Shown here: positions 1 to 5,512 of the stretch, piece by piece
Position numbering within the stretch: the first letter of the stretch is position 1
Layout: each line of letters opens with the position of its first letter
NCBI GenBank assembly: GCA_036639135.1
Contig: JAVWJE010000103.1
Coordinates: 1 to 5,570, forward strand
DNA length: 5,570 bases
Direction: 5' to 3'
Source: Carnobacterium_A sp036639135
GTDB taxonomy: Bacteria > Bacillota > Bacilli > Lactobacillales > Carnobacteriaceae
Made by a program: the position numbers and the translations under genes
Notes under the pieces: model-generated
Told to the model about the DNA's origin: nothing
Database searches by the model: none
Seen by the model: only the letters and a program-made list of their open reading frames with translations

Positions 1-508
1 AATCAAATTTGAAATCACCTGTTGCGACAATATTGCCGGGTGGTGTTTTAACAACGATTCCAAAAGCTTCAGGAATACTGTGAGTTGTTCTAAAGAAACT
101 AACACTTGTTTTACGGAACTTGATAACATCGTCTTCACCGATTTCATGTAACTCAGTATCACGTAATAGTCCATGCTCATTTAGTTTGTTTCGGATTAAA
201 GCACTAGCTAAAGGGCCAGCATAGATAGGAATATTTGCTTGTTTTAGTAAGAATGGAATACCACCAATATGATCTTCGTGACCATGAGTGATAACTAAAG
301 CTTTTACTTTATTGATATTTTGAACAATGTAGCTATAATCTGGAATGACATAGTCAATTCCTAGTAAGTCGTCTTCGGGAAATTTGATACCGGCATCAAT
401 AATGATAATCTCATCTTGAAATTGAACGCCATAGGTATTTTTACCAATTTCGCCTAAACCCCCAATGGCAAAAACGGCAGCTTCATTATTTTTTATTGAT
501 GGTTTCAT
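1..508 (-). CDS. rnjA: Ribonuclease J1, N-terminal part (runs off window)
   Basis: This gene encodes a metallo-beta-lactamase/beta-CASP ribonuclease with endonuclease and 5'-to-3' exonuclease activity, central to mRNA decay and rRNA maturation in Firmicutes. About 169 residues are visible out of roughly 555 expected; the rest lies left of position 1. Directly visible are the N-terminal AVFAIGGLGEIGKNTY strand, IIDAGIKFPEDD, the metal-binding HGHEDH motif (H75, H77, D79, H80), the later zinc-site histidine in TTHSIPEAFG (about H143) and GDFKFD (D165). All match Bacillus subtilis RNase J1 closely as I know it, shifted by one residue. The start ATG is at 508-506, with a GGAG ribosome binding site at 520-517 inside the end of rpoY (8-nt spacing). 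Its start overlaps the rpoY stop as ATGA, so translation is probably coupled. J1 is preferred over the J2 paralogue because of the rpoY linkage and the residue-level match. Confidence 0.97.
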   Translation of the reverse strand, partial: MKPSIKNNEAAVFAIGGLGEIGKNTYGVQFQDEIIIIDAGIKFPEDDLLGIDYVIPDYSYIVQNINKVKALVITHGHEDHIGGIPFLLKQANIPIYAGPLASALIRNKLNEHGLLRDTELHEIGEDDVIKFRKTSVSFFRTTHSIPEAFGIVVKTPPGNIVATGDFKFD

Positions 509-723
509 TTAGTAAACTCCGTAAGTTTAAAGTTTGGACTTTTTTGCTCATATTCTAGATGACTACCATCTAAGGGTTGAACGAACTCAATGTTGAAGGG
601 GGTATTTGTTTCAACAAGACTACGTGCTTCAATTTCTGTATTTGCTTCAAGATATAAAGCCTGTGTTTCTTCCCGTTTTGGGTTTCTTAATTTTGTTTCT
701 TGATAAGTTATTTTATAGATCAT
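505..723 (-). CDS. rpoY: RNA polymerase epsilon subunit RpoY (YkzG/DUF1447)
   Basis: This gene encodes the small epsilon subunit of RNA polymerase found in Firmicutes, an accessory subunit that binds core polymerase and was formerly called YkzG or DUF1447. The protein has 72 residues, close to the usual 69-75. It shows the family features: start MIYKITYQE, a central LYLEANTEIEAR stretch, then FNIEFVQPLDGSHLEYEQ near residues 43-60, which is the most conserved block. There is no signal peptide or membrane segment; it is a small soluble protein. The start at 723 is supported by an AAAAGGAG ribosome binding site at 739-732. It overlaps rnjA by four bases (ATGA). The pair rpoY-rnjA is a conserved Firmicutes arrangement that joins transcription and RNA decay functions in one transcript. 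Identification is by family pattern and neighbour. Confidence 0.96.
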   Translation of the reverse strand: MIYKITYQETKLRNPKREETQALYLEANTEIEARSLVETNTPFNIEFVQPLDGSHLEYEQKSPNFKLTEFTK

Positions 724-731
724 GTATTTCT

Positions 732-739
732 CTCCTTTT
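732..739 (-). promoter_or_regulatory. Ribosome binding site of rpoY
   Basis: On the minus strand this reads AAAAGGAG, eight nucleotides before the ATG at 723-721. It is a strong Firmicutes-type Shine-Dalgarno and fixes the rpoY start. Confidence 0.9.
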
Positions 740-745
740 CAATAC

Positions 746-758
746 CATCGTAACGATG
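746..758. repeat. Short perfect dyad CATCG-TAA-CGATG before rpoY
   Basis: A 5-bp perfect inverted repeat with a 3-base centre lies six bases upstream of the rpoY ribosome binding site. In RNA it would be a small hairpin close to the ribosome entry site; as DNA it could be a half-site for a regulator. It is short enough that chance is a real possibility. Confidence 0.35.
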
Positions 759-807
759 ATTTGTTTTATAGATGATTATCTGGCATATTGTTGCATAACG
801 AAAAAGA

Positions 808-842
808 CCATCATTTTACACTATTTAGTGATGATTAGATGG
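808..842 (-). terminator. Terminator-like or attenuator hairpin in rpoY leader
   Basis: Outer arms CCATC/GATGG (808-812 with 838-842) enclose an inner CACTA/TAGTG stem (819-823 with 826-830). On the minus strand the structure is followed directly by TCTTTTT (807-801). That looks like a weak intrinsic terminator or leader attenuator about 80 nt ahead of rpoY. The internal loops and AT-rich pairs make it weak. It conflicts with the candidate promoter at 834-862, whose -10 lies inside it, so at most one of the two readings is right as stated. Confidence 0.3.
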
Positions 843-862
843 AACCACATCAGTTTTGTTCA
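834..862 (-). promoter_or_regulatory. Candidate sigma-A promoter for rpoY-rnjA
   Basis: On the minus strand, TGAACA (862-857, 4 of 6 to TTGACA) is followed by a 17-bp spacer and TCTAAT (839-834, 5 of 6 to TATAAT). The predicted start is near 827, giving a leader of about 100 nt. It is the best spaced pair I found on this strand in the region, but the match is moderate and other starts are possible. Confidence 0.35.
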
Positions 863-955
863 TATATTCTAATGGTAAAACAAGCAGAAAAATCTCATAG
901 TTAAACGGTGTTTCTCAACGCTGAAATATTTTTCACTATTTTTCCCGAACTGGTG

Positions 956-975
956 GTTGTGGTTAGTCTCACAAC
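956..975. promoter_or_regulatory. Candidate operator GTTGTG-N8-CACAAC
   Basis: This is a perfect 6-bp inverted repeat with an 8-base centre, a size typical of dimeric helix-turn-helix repressors. It covers the -35 and much of the spacer of the candidate plus-strand promoter at 957-984, where a bound protein would block polymerase. No regulator gene lies between it and the exporter, so any cognate protein must be encoded elsewhere. The regulator family cannot be named; it is not the ATGT-N8-ACAT type reported for LmrR. Confidence 0.45.
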
Positions 976-984
976 AGATATTAT
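957..984 (+). promoter_or_regulatory. Candidate upstream promoter of the ABC exporter operon
   Basis: TTGTGG (957-962, 3 of 6 to the -35 consensus), a 16-bp spacer and TATTAT (979-984, 5 of 6 to the -10 consensus) predict a start near 991. The transcript would have a leader of about 165 nt before the first ABC gene. The overlap with the 956-975 dyad strengthens the idea that this is a regulated promoter. Confidence 0.4.
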
Positions 985-1032
985 TATTTTAACATAGTTC
1001 AATTAGTAAGTATAGAAACTAAGACTAACCAC
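959..1032. repeat. 11-bp perfect inverted repeat with 52-bp gap
   Basis: GTGGTTAGTCT at 959-969 has its exact reverse complement AGACTAACCAC at 1022-1032. The arm centres are 63 bp apart, which is six turns of B-DNA at 10.5 bp per turn, so two proteins bound here would face the same side. The left arm overlaps the 956-975 dyad and the upstream promoter. The 52-base gap and absence of a T-run argue against a terminator. Confidence 0.6.
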
Positions 1033-1054
1033 TCGAAAAAGAAAGAGAAATTTA

Positions 1055-1097
1055 ATAAATAATAGAAAAAGACTCTAAGGCTGTTTCTTTTATTTAT
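1055..1097 (+). repeat. AT-rich 14-bp inverted repeat (13 of 14 paired), possible leader hairpin
   Basis: Arms 1055-1068 and 1084-1097 pair at 13 of 14 positions (mismatch 1063/1089) around a 15-base loop. A transcript from the upstream promoter would carry this as a hairpin with a U-rich 3' arm, which could pause or attenuate polymerase. Transcripts from the extended -10 at 1103-1111 would not contain it. The stem has only one G-C pair, so stability is modest and chance in AT-rich DNA cannot be excluded. Confidence 0.4.
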
Positions 1098-1102
1098 GAT
1101 TA

Positions 1103-1111
1103 TGCTATATT
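1103..1111 (+). promoter_or_regulatory. Extended -10 promoter of the ABC exporter operon
   Basis: The sequence TGCTATATT fits the extended -10 form TG-N-TATAAT at 8 of 9 positions counting the free base. No good -35 lies 16-18 bp upstream, which is tolerated in extended -10 promoters. The predicted start near 1118 gives a leader of about 39 nt before the ABC gene. It is the proximal promoter candidate. Confidence 0.5.
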
Positions 1112-1140
1112 AGCTAGAAAGGAATTATTCGTGAAGGATT

Positions 1141-1148
1141 AAAAGGAG
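1141..1148 (+). promoter_or_regulatory. Ribosome binding site of ABC subunit 1
   Basis: AAAAGGAG lies eight bases before the ATG at 1157. It selects this start over the next in-frame ATG at 1166, which would sit too far from it. Confidence 0.9.
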
Positions 1149-1156
1149 ATGAACAA

Positions 1157-2887
1157 ATGAAATTAATGTTAAGTTATTTAAAAAACTATAAAGGTTTATT
1201 GTGGCTAAATTTTCTATGCGTATTTGGCTTTGTTATTATTGAACTAGGATTGCCAACTTTATTAGCTCTAATTATTGATAAAGGGATCATTATGAACGAT
1301 TTTTCTGAAGTTATGAACTATGGTAAGTGGATGGTAGTAATAGCTATTATTGGATTAGTTAGCTTAATAGGTTTAGCTTACACAGGGAGTAAAATCACCA
1401 CAAGAATTGTTAGAGATATAAGAAATGATATTTTTTTATCCGTTCAATCTTTTTCACACAGTGAGTTTAATCATATTGGTGTTTCTTCATTGGTGACACG
1501 TACAACTAATGATGCTTTTCAAGTGATGACTTTCTTACAGATGCTTTTAAGATTAGGAATGATGACACCTATTATGTTCATTGCTAGTTTTTTATTGATA
1601 GTAAGAACAAGTCCTTCATTATCGCTAACGGTATTAATAGCCATTCCGTTTCTTTTTGCAATTGTTTGGTTTATTGCTCGCAAGTCAGAACCTTTATCAG
1701 AAAAACAACAAAAGAGTTTAGATCATATCAATCAAAATCTACGAGAAAACCTAACCGGGCTTAGAGTAATTAGAGCCTTTGTTAAAGAAAAATTTCAAGA
1801 AGAAAGATTTGTGAAAGTTAATGAAAATTATACAGCTATCTCAAAAAAACTTTTTAAGTTAATGGCATTAGCTATGCCTGGATTTTCTATTGTATTTAAT
1901 ATTATATTGGTAATAATCGTTTGGTCTGGGACAGTCGAAATCCAAAGCGGAAACCTACAAGTAGGTAGTTTAATTGCTTTCATTGAATATATTTTTCTTG
2001 CTTTATTTTCGTTCATGTTATTCGCGAATGTATTTATGATGTACCCAAGAGCAGCTGTGTCAGCAGAAAGAATAGAAGAAGTTCTTCAAACGGTGCCTTC
2101 CATTGATGAAAATGAGAATGGTGTAACTGAAACAGCAATCCATGGATATGTAGCTTTTGAAAATGTCACTTTTGCTTACCCGGGAAATACAGAGTCTCCT
2201 GTAATTAGGGATGTCAGTTTTACCGCAAATCCGGGAGAAACAGTAGCTTTTATTGGAAGTACTGGAAGTGGTAAATCAACTTTGATACAGTTAATTCCTC
2301 GTTTTTATGATGTGACAAAAGGGCGCGTCTTAATAGACGGAGTAGACGTTAGAGATTATCAATTAAGAGCGTTAAGAAAAAAAATAGGGTTCATTCCTCA
2401 AAGGGCTCTTTTATTTACTGGGACTATTTCTCAAAACATGCGCTATGGTAAATGGAATGCTACAACAAATGAAGTTGATGAAGCTTCTGATATTTCTCAA
2501 TCGAAAGAATTTATTCTATCAAAACCAGATCAATATGAAGAACTCTTAGCAGAAGGGGGAAGCAACATGTCTGGTGGACAAAAGCAACGTCTCTCAATCG
2601 CAAGAGCGATTATAAAAAAACCCGATGTTTATGTATTTGATGATAGTTTTTCTGCATTAGATTATCAAACAGATGCAAGGTTAAGAGAACGCTTGAAAGC
2701 CGAAACAAAAGATGCCTCAGTTTTAATTGTGGCACAAAGAGTCGGGTCAATAAGACATGCTGATAAAATAATTGTTTTAGACAAAGGGATCGTTGTCGCT
2801 CAAGGCACCCATGAAGAGTTATTAAAAATGTCAGATATCTATTATGATATTGCTGCATCACAATTATCGAAGGAGGAGTTAGCATGA
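1157..2887 (+). CDS. Heterodimeric ABC multidrug-type exporter, subunit 1 (degenerate ATPase half)
   Basis: This 576-residue half transporter is an inner-membrane type IV exporter subunit: a six-helix transmembrane domain (helices near 15-37, 55-75, 130-150, 157-175, 240-260, 270-295) followed by one ATPase domain. Walker A is GSTGSGKST (367-375, K373), the Q-loop is Q415, and the signature MSGGQ (471-475) is intact. Two catalytic positions are altered: Walker B reads VYVFDD, with D496 where the catalytic Glu belongs, and the H-loop residue is Gln (AQR, Q527) instead of His. This pattern is known for the degenerate partner in LmrCD, EfrCD, BmrCD and TM287/288, where it is normal and not damage. 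The gene overlaps its partner by ATGA, which favours equal synthesis. The substrate is not readable from sequence; drugs, dyes or lipids are typical. The N-terminus does not resemble EfrA as I remember it, so no gene symbol is given. Confidence 0.95.
   Translation: MKLMLSYLKNYKGLLWLNFLCVFGFVIIELGLPTLLALIIDKGIIMNDFSEVMNYGKWMVVIAIIGLVSLIGLAYTGSKITTRIVRDIRNDIFLSVQSFSHSEFNHIGVSSLVTRTTNDAFQVMTFLQMLLRLGMMTPIMFIASFLLIVRTSPSLSLTVLIAIPFLFAIVWFIARKSEPLSEKQQKSLDHINQNLRENLTGLRVIRAFVKEKFQEERFVKVNENYTAISKKLFKLMALAMPGFSIVFNIILVIIVWSGTVEIQSGNLQVGSLIAFIEYIFLALFSFMLFANVFMMYPRAAVSAERIEEVLQTVPSIDENENGVTETAIHGYVAFENVTFAYPGNTESPVIRDVSFTANPGETVAFIGSTGSGKSTLIQLIPRFYDVTKGRVLIDGVDVRDYQLRALRKKIGFIPQRALLFTGTISQNMRYGKWNATTNEVDEASDISQSKEFILSKPDQYEELLAEGGSNMSGGQKQRLSIARAIIKKPDVYVFDDSFSALDYQTDARLRERLKAETKDASVLIVAQRVGSIRHADKIIVLDKGIVVAQGTHEELLKMSDIYYDIAASQLSKEELA
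2870..2876 (+). promoter_or_regulatory. Ribosome binding site of ABC subunit 2
   Basis: AAGGAGG inside the last codons of subunit 1 lies seven bases before the ATG at 2884. It is a near-perfect Shine-Dalgarno, so subunit 2 can be initiated strongly in its own right as well as by coupling. Confidence 0.9.
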
Positions 2888-4662
2888 CAGGATCGTTAGG
2901 TGCCATTCGCCGTTTGTGGAATTTCATTAAGCCTTATAAAATAGGGTTCATTTTAGCCATTGCCTTAACAATCATCTGCATGCTGATGAATGCACTCCAA
3001 CCTTTTATTATTGGTCTTGCATTAACAGAAGTTGGAAACAATGTTGCTGATATATTAAAAGGAGTGCCAGGAGCTAAAATTAATTTTTCTTATGTTCGTC
3101 AAGTATTAATTGTTCTGTTGAGTGTTTCTGCAGTCTATCAAATCACTCTTTATGCATCATCTTATGTTATGACTAATGTGGTTCAACATACGATGCGCGA
3201 TTTAAGAAATACGATTGAGAGTAAAATTAATCGGTTACCTGTGTCCTATTTTGATCGTAACCAACAAGGGAACATTTTAAGTCGTGTAACAAATGATGTA
3301 GATGCCATTAGCAATGCTATGCAACAAAGTTTAATACAAATTGTAAATTCAATTATGGGAATTGTTTTTGCAGTGATGATGATGTTGTACTTATCTGTTC
3401 CTCTAGCAGCTATCATTTTAGTGTTGATTCCAGCTTCATTAATCATTTCGAAATACATTATTCGTAAGTCACAATCCTTTTTCGTTGAACAGCAAAATGC
3501 TTTAGGTGCAATGAATGGACATGTTCAAGAGAGTTATAGTGGGTTCTCTGAGATAAAATTATATGGAAAAGAACAAGATAAATTTGATGAATTCAAAGTA
3601 ATTAATCAAAATTTAAGCGAATACGGTTTTAAAGCAGCATTTGTTTCGGGAATTATGAGTCCTCTAATTGGTTTTGCTACTCACTTAGTTTACTTTGTGG
3701 TGGCAGTATTAGGGGGATTATTTGTTATCCAAGGCACACTTTCGTTAGGAAACTTACAGGCATTTACGCAATATATCTGGCAAATCAATCAACCTCTAAC
3801 ACAAATAACTCAACTTTCAGGAGTGCTTCAAAGTGCAGCAGCAGCGGTTGGGAGAATTTTCGAAATTTTAGATGAGCCTGAAGAAAAGCCGGATGCCATT
3901 CAAGTAGGCTTACCTAAACCCGTATCTGGAGATGTATCTTTTGAGCATGTTTCTTTTGGATACGATAAAAGAAAACCACTAATCAAAGATTTAAATGTTC
4001 AAGTAAAAAGTGGACAAAAAGTGGCTGTCGTAGGTCCAACTGGGGCAGGTAAGACAACGCTAATAAACTTATTGATGCGCTTTTATGATGTCGATAGTGG
4101 AGCCATAAAAATAGATGGAATAGACACAAAAACAATGGACCGTAAAGAAGTGAGAGCACAATTTGGTATGGTTTTACAAGATGCTTGGCTTTATAACGGA
4201 ACAATAGCAGATAATATCCGATTTGGTAAATTAGAAGCGACAGATTATGAAGTAGTAGATGCTGCTAAAACTGCAAATGTCGATCACTTTATACGAACCT
4301 TACCTGATGGATACAATATGGAACTGAATCAAGAAGCTTCTAATATATCTTTAGGGCAGAAACAGCTATTGACTATCTCTAGGGCGATTATTTCTAATCC
4401 TAGGATTCTTATTTTAGATGAAGCAACCAGTTCAGTTGATACGCGTTTAGAAGCTTTAATCCAAACAGCTATGAAGAAAATAATGGAAGGGCGTACGAGT
4501 TTCGTTATAGCTCACAGGTTATCAACTATTCGGGATGCAGATTTAATTTTGGTTATGGATCAAGGTGAAATTGTAGAACAAGGAAATCATGAGGAGTTAT
4601 TGGAAAAAGGTGGTTTCTATGAAAAGTTATATAATAGTCAGTTTAAGCAAGCTGAGGAATAA
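2884..4662 (+). CDS. Heterodimeric ABC multidrug-type exporter, subunit 2 (catalytic ATPase half)
   Basis: This 592-residue half transporter is the partner of the gene before it. It has a six-helix membrane domain (helices near 16-40, 66-90, 147-168, 170-190, 255-278, 285-305) and a C-terminal ATPase domain. Walker A is GPTGAGKTT (384-392, K390), the Q-loop is Q432, Walker B is ILILDE with catalytic E513, the D-loop is SSVD, and the H-loop is H544 (AHRLSTI). The signature is abnormal: ISLGQ (488-492), with Leu490 in place of the first Gly. In the head-to-tail ATPase dimer, this subunit's Walker motifs with the intact MSGGQ of subunit 1 form the working site. Its ISLGQ with the D496/Q527 half of subunit 1 forms the degenerate site. 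That complementarity is direct evidence that the two proteins work together. Resembles LmrD, EfrD and BmrD; LmrD is longer at the N-terminus. Substrate unknown. Confidence 0.95.
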   Translation: MTGSLGAIRRLWNFIKPYKIGFILAIALTIICMLMNALQPFIIGLALTEVGNNVADILKGVPGAKINFSYVRQVLIVLLSVSAVYQITLYASSYVMTNVVQHTMRDLRNTIESKINRLPVSYFDRNQQGNILSRVTNDVDAISNAMQQSLIQIVNSIMGIVFAVMMMLYLSVPLAAIILVLIPASLIISKYIIRKSQSFFVEQQNALGAMNGHVQESYSGFSEIKLYGKEQDKFDEFKVINQNLSEYGFKAAFVSGIMSPLIGFATHLVYFVVAVLGGLFVIQGTLSLGNLQAFTQYIWQINQPLTQITQLSGVLQSAAAAVGRIFEILDEPEEKPDAIQVGLPKPVSGDVSFEHVSFGYDKRKPLIKDLNVQVKSGQKVAVVGPTGAGKTTLINLLMRFYDVDSGAIKIDGIDTKTMDRKEVRAQFGMVLQDAWLYNGTIADNIRFGKLEATDYEVVDAAKTANVDHFIRTLPDGYNMELNQEASNISLGQKQLLTISRAIISNPRILILDEATSSVDTRLEALIQTAMKKIMEGRTSFVIAHRLSTIRDADLILVMDQGEIVEQGNHEELLEKGGFYEKLYNSQFKQAEE

Positions 4663-4677
4663 AGGGTCATTTAGATA

Positions 4678-4685
4678 AAGAAGGG
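4678..4685 (+). promoter_or_regulatory. Weak ribosome binding site of the HAD gene
   Basis: AAGAAGGG ends ten bases before the ATG at 4696. It is weaker and further away than those of the ABC genes, suggesting lower translation of the phosphatase. No terminator lies between 4663 and 4695, so read-through from the exporter genes is the likely source of its mRNA. Confidence 0.6.
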
Positions 4686-4695
4686 TTAGTGAAAA

Positions 4696-5475
4696 ATGAA
4701 AAAGAAAATGATATTTTTTGATATAGATGGAACACTATTAAATGATGAAAAAAATTTTTTGCCAAGTACTAAAAAAGCTTTGGAAAAATTAAAAGAAACA
4801 GGTCATGAGATTGTTATTGCAACTGGGAGAAATTTATATTTAGCTCAAACAGTCATTGATGATTTAGGTTTTGATAACTATATTATTTGTAATGGTGCGG
4901 TTGGATATTATCATAATGAACTTGTCTATGAAAATAGATTAGATCAAAGTGAACTAAAACGGTTAGTTGAAATAGCAGATAAGCATGATCATGATGTTAT
5001 CTATGAGTCTGCTGACAAGTTGAAAAGAAGAAGCAAAGACAACAATGTTAGAATGATTAACGCGATGAAGAGTGTAGGATCAAGTCCTCCTCCTCACGAT
5101 TCTGATTATCATTTAACTAATCCAATTTACCAAGGACTCATCTTTTATACTGATGAAGAAAAAAATGCATATGAGAACGGACAATTCCCTAAATTCAAAT
5201 TTATTAGATGGCACGCTCATGGAGTTGATATCGTTCCACATGATGGTTCAAAAGCGCATACTGTATTAGATTTTGCCGAAAAACAGGGTTTTGCTATTGA
5301 AGATACAATCGCTTTCGGAGATGGGTTGAATGACCTTGAGATGCTAACCGAGGTAGGTATAGGCGTAGCAATGGGAAATGCTTTAGAAGTAGTAAAGTTA
5401 AGAGCAGATAAAATAACCAAGGATTGTAATGAAGATGGAATTCACCTTGCATTGCAAGAGCTTAATCTGATATAA
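4696..5475 (+). CDS. Cof-type HAD-superfamily phosphatase (YkrA-like)
   Basis: This 259-residue cytoplasmic hydrolase probably removes phosphate from a small phosphorylated metabolite such as a sugar phosphate, nucleotide or cofactor; the exact substrate cannot be read. HAD motif I is DIDGT (nucleophile D9, acid/base D11), motif II is ATGR (T43), motif III Lys is K186 in DGSKA, and motif IV is GDGLND (D209, D213). All catalytic residues are present. The cap domain between motifs II and III (about residues 80-180) is the C2B type of the Cof family, with a proline run SSPPP near residues 128-133 as in YkrA-type members. Length is normal. It lies 33 bp behind the exporter with no terminator, so it is probably co-transcribed, although a functional link to transport is only inference. 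Its last codons and stop overlap a TATAAT box that probably serves the following tRNA. Confidence 0.94.
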   Translation: MKKKMIFFDIDGTLLNDEKNFLPSTKKALEKLKETGHEIVIATGRNLYLAQTVIDDLGFDNYIICNGAVGYYHNELVYENRLDQSELKRLVEIADKHDHDVIYESADKLKRRSKDNNVRMINAMKSVGSSPPPHDSDYHLTNPIYQGLIFYTDEEKNAYENGQFPKFKFIRWHAHGVDIVPHDGSKAHTVLDFAEKQGFAIEDTIAFGDGLNDLEMLTEVGIGVAMGNALEVVKLRADKITKDCNEDGIHLALQELNLI

Positions 5476-5476
5476 T
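5447..5476 (+). promoter_or_regulatory. Candidate tRNA promoter overlapping the HAD stop codon
   Basis: TTGCAT (5447-5452, 3 of 6 to the -35 consensus), an 18-bp spacer and a perfect TATAAT (5471-5476) predict a start near 5483, about 30 nt ahead of the tRNA. The -10 spans the stop codon TAA at 5473-5475. Such short leaders are usual for tRNA transcripts. The weak -35 and AT-rich context leave some doubt. Confidence 0.55.
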
Positions 5477-5486
5477 AAAAAAGTAA

Positions 5487-5512
5487 ATAAATAAGATGCA
5501 CTTCTTATTTAT
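5487..5512. repeat. 10-bp perfect AT-rich hairpin abutting the tRNA 5' end
   Basis: ATAAATAAGA (5487-5496) and TCTTATTTAT (5503-5512) pair fully around a 6-base loop, ending exactly one base before the tRNA. On the plus strand it is followed by GGGGG, so it is not a standard terminator there. On the minus strand it is followed by TTACTTTTTT, so it could weakly stop antisense transcription. It may also structure the tRNA leader for 5' processing. Confidence 0.5.

Larger units (their letters stand above)
724..1156. other. Divergent intergenic regulatory region, no gene found
   Basis: These 433 bp separate the minus-strand rpoY-rnjA operon from the plus-strand ABC exporter operon. The strand is AT-rich, and the open frames crossing it lack ribosome binding sites and family resemblance. 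It must hold promoters for both directions. It contains several dyads, listed separately: 746-758, 808-842, 956-975, 959-969 with 1022-1032, and 1055-1097. The stretch of about 865-950 shows nothing I can assign. I did not recognise a known riboswitch, T-box or structured RNA. Confidence 0.85.

Noticed and set aside
606..872. Open frame of 88 codons on the plus strand across rpoY and the intergenic region
   Set aside because: It has no ribosome binding site, lies largely antisense to rpoY, and its hydrophobic product looks like chance translation of AT-rich DNA.
959..1032. The 11-bp inverted repeat as an intrinsic terminator
   Set aside because: The loop would be 52 bases and no T-run follows either arm.
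1096..1113. Five-codon ORF (ATG to TAG) upstream of ABC subunit 1 as a leader peptide
   Set aside because: It has no Shine-Dalgarno and overlaps the extended -10, so it would not be on the proximal transcript.
1149..1160. Mini-ORF ATG-AAC-AAA-TGA overlapping the ABC subunit 1 start
   Set aside because: Its ATG directly follows the Shine-Dalgarno with no spacing, so ribosomes should start at 1157 instead.
2635..2740. Altered catalytic residues in ABC subunit 1 as evidence of a decaying gene
   Set aside because: Asp for Glu and Gln for His are the regular pattern of the degenerate half in heterodimeric exporters, and the reading frame is intact.
2610..2927. Open frame of 105 codons on the minus strand inside the ABC genes
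   Set aside because: It lies antisense to conserved Walker B and H-loop coding sequence and shows no family features or ribosome binding site.
1157..4662. Identification of the exporter as EfrAB
   Set aside because: The N-terminal sequence of subunit 1 does not resemble EfrA as I recall it; the pair fits the wider LmrCD/EfrCD/BmrCD class, and no closer name is justified.
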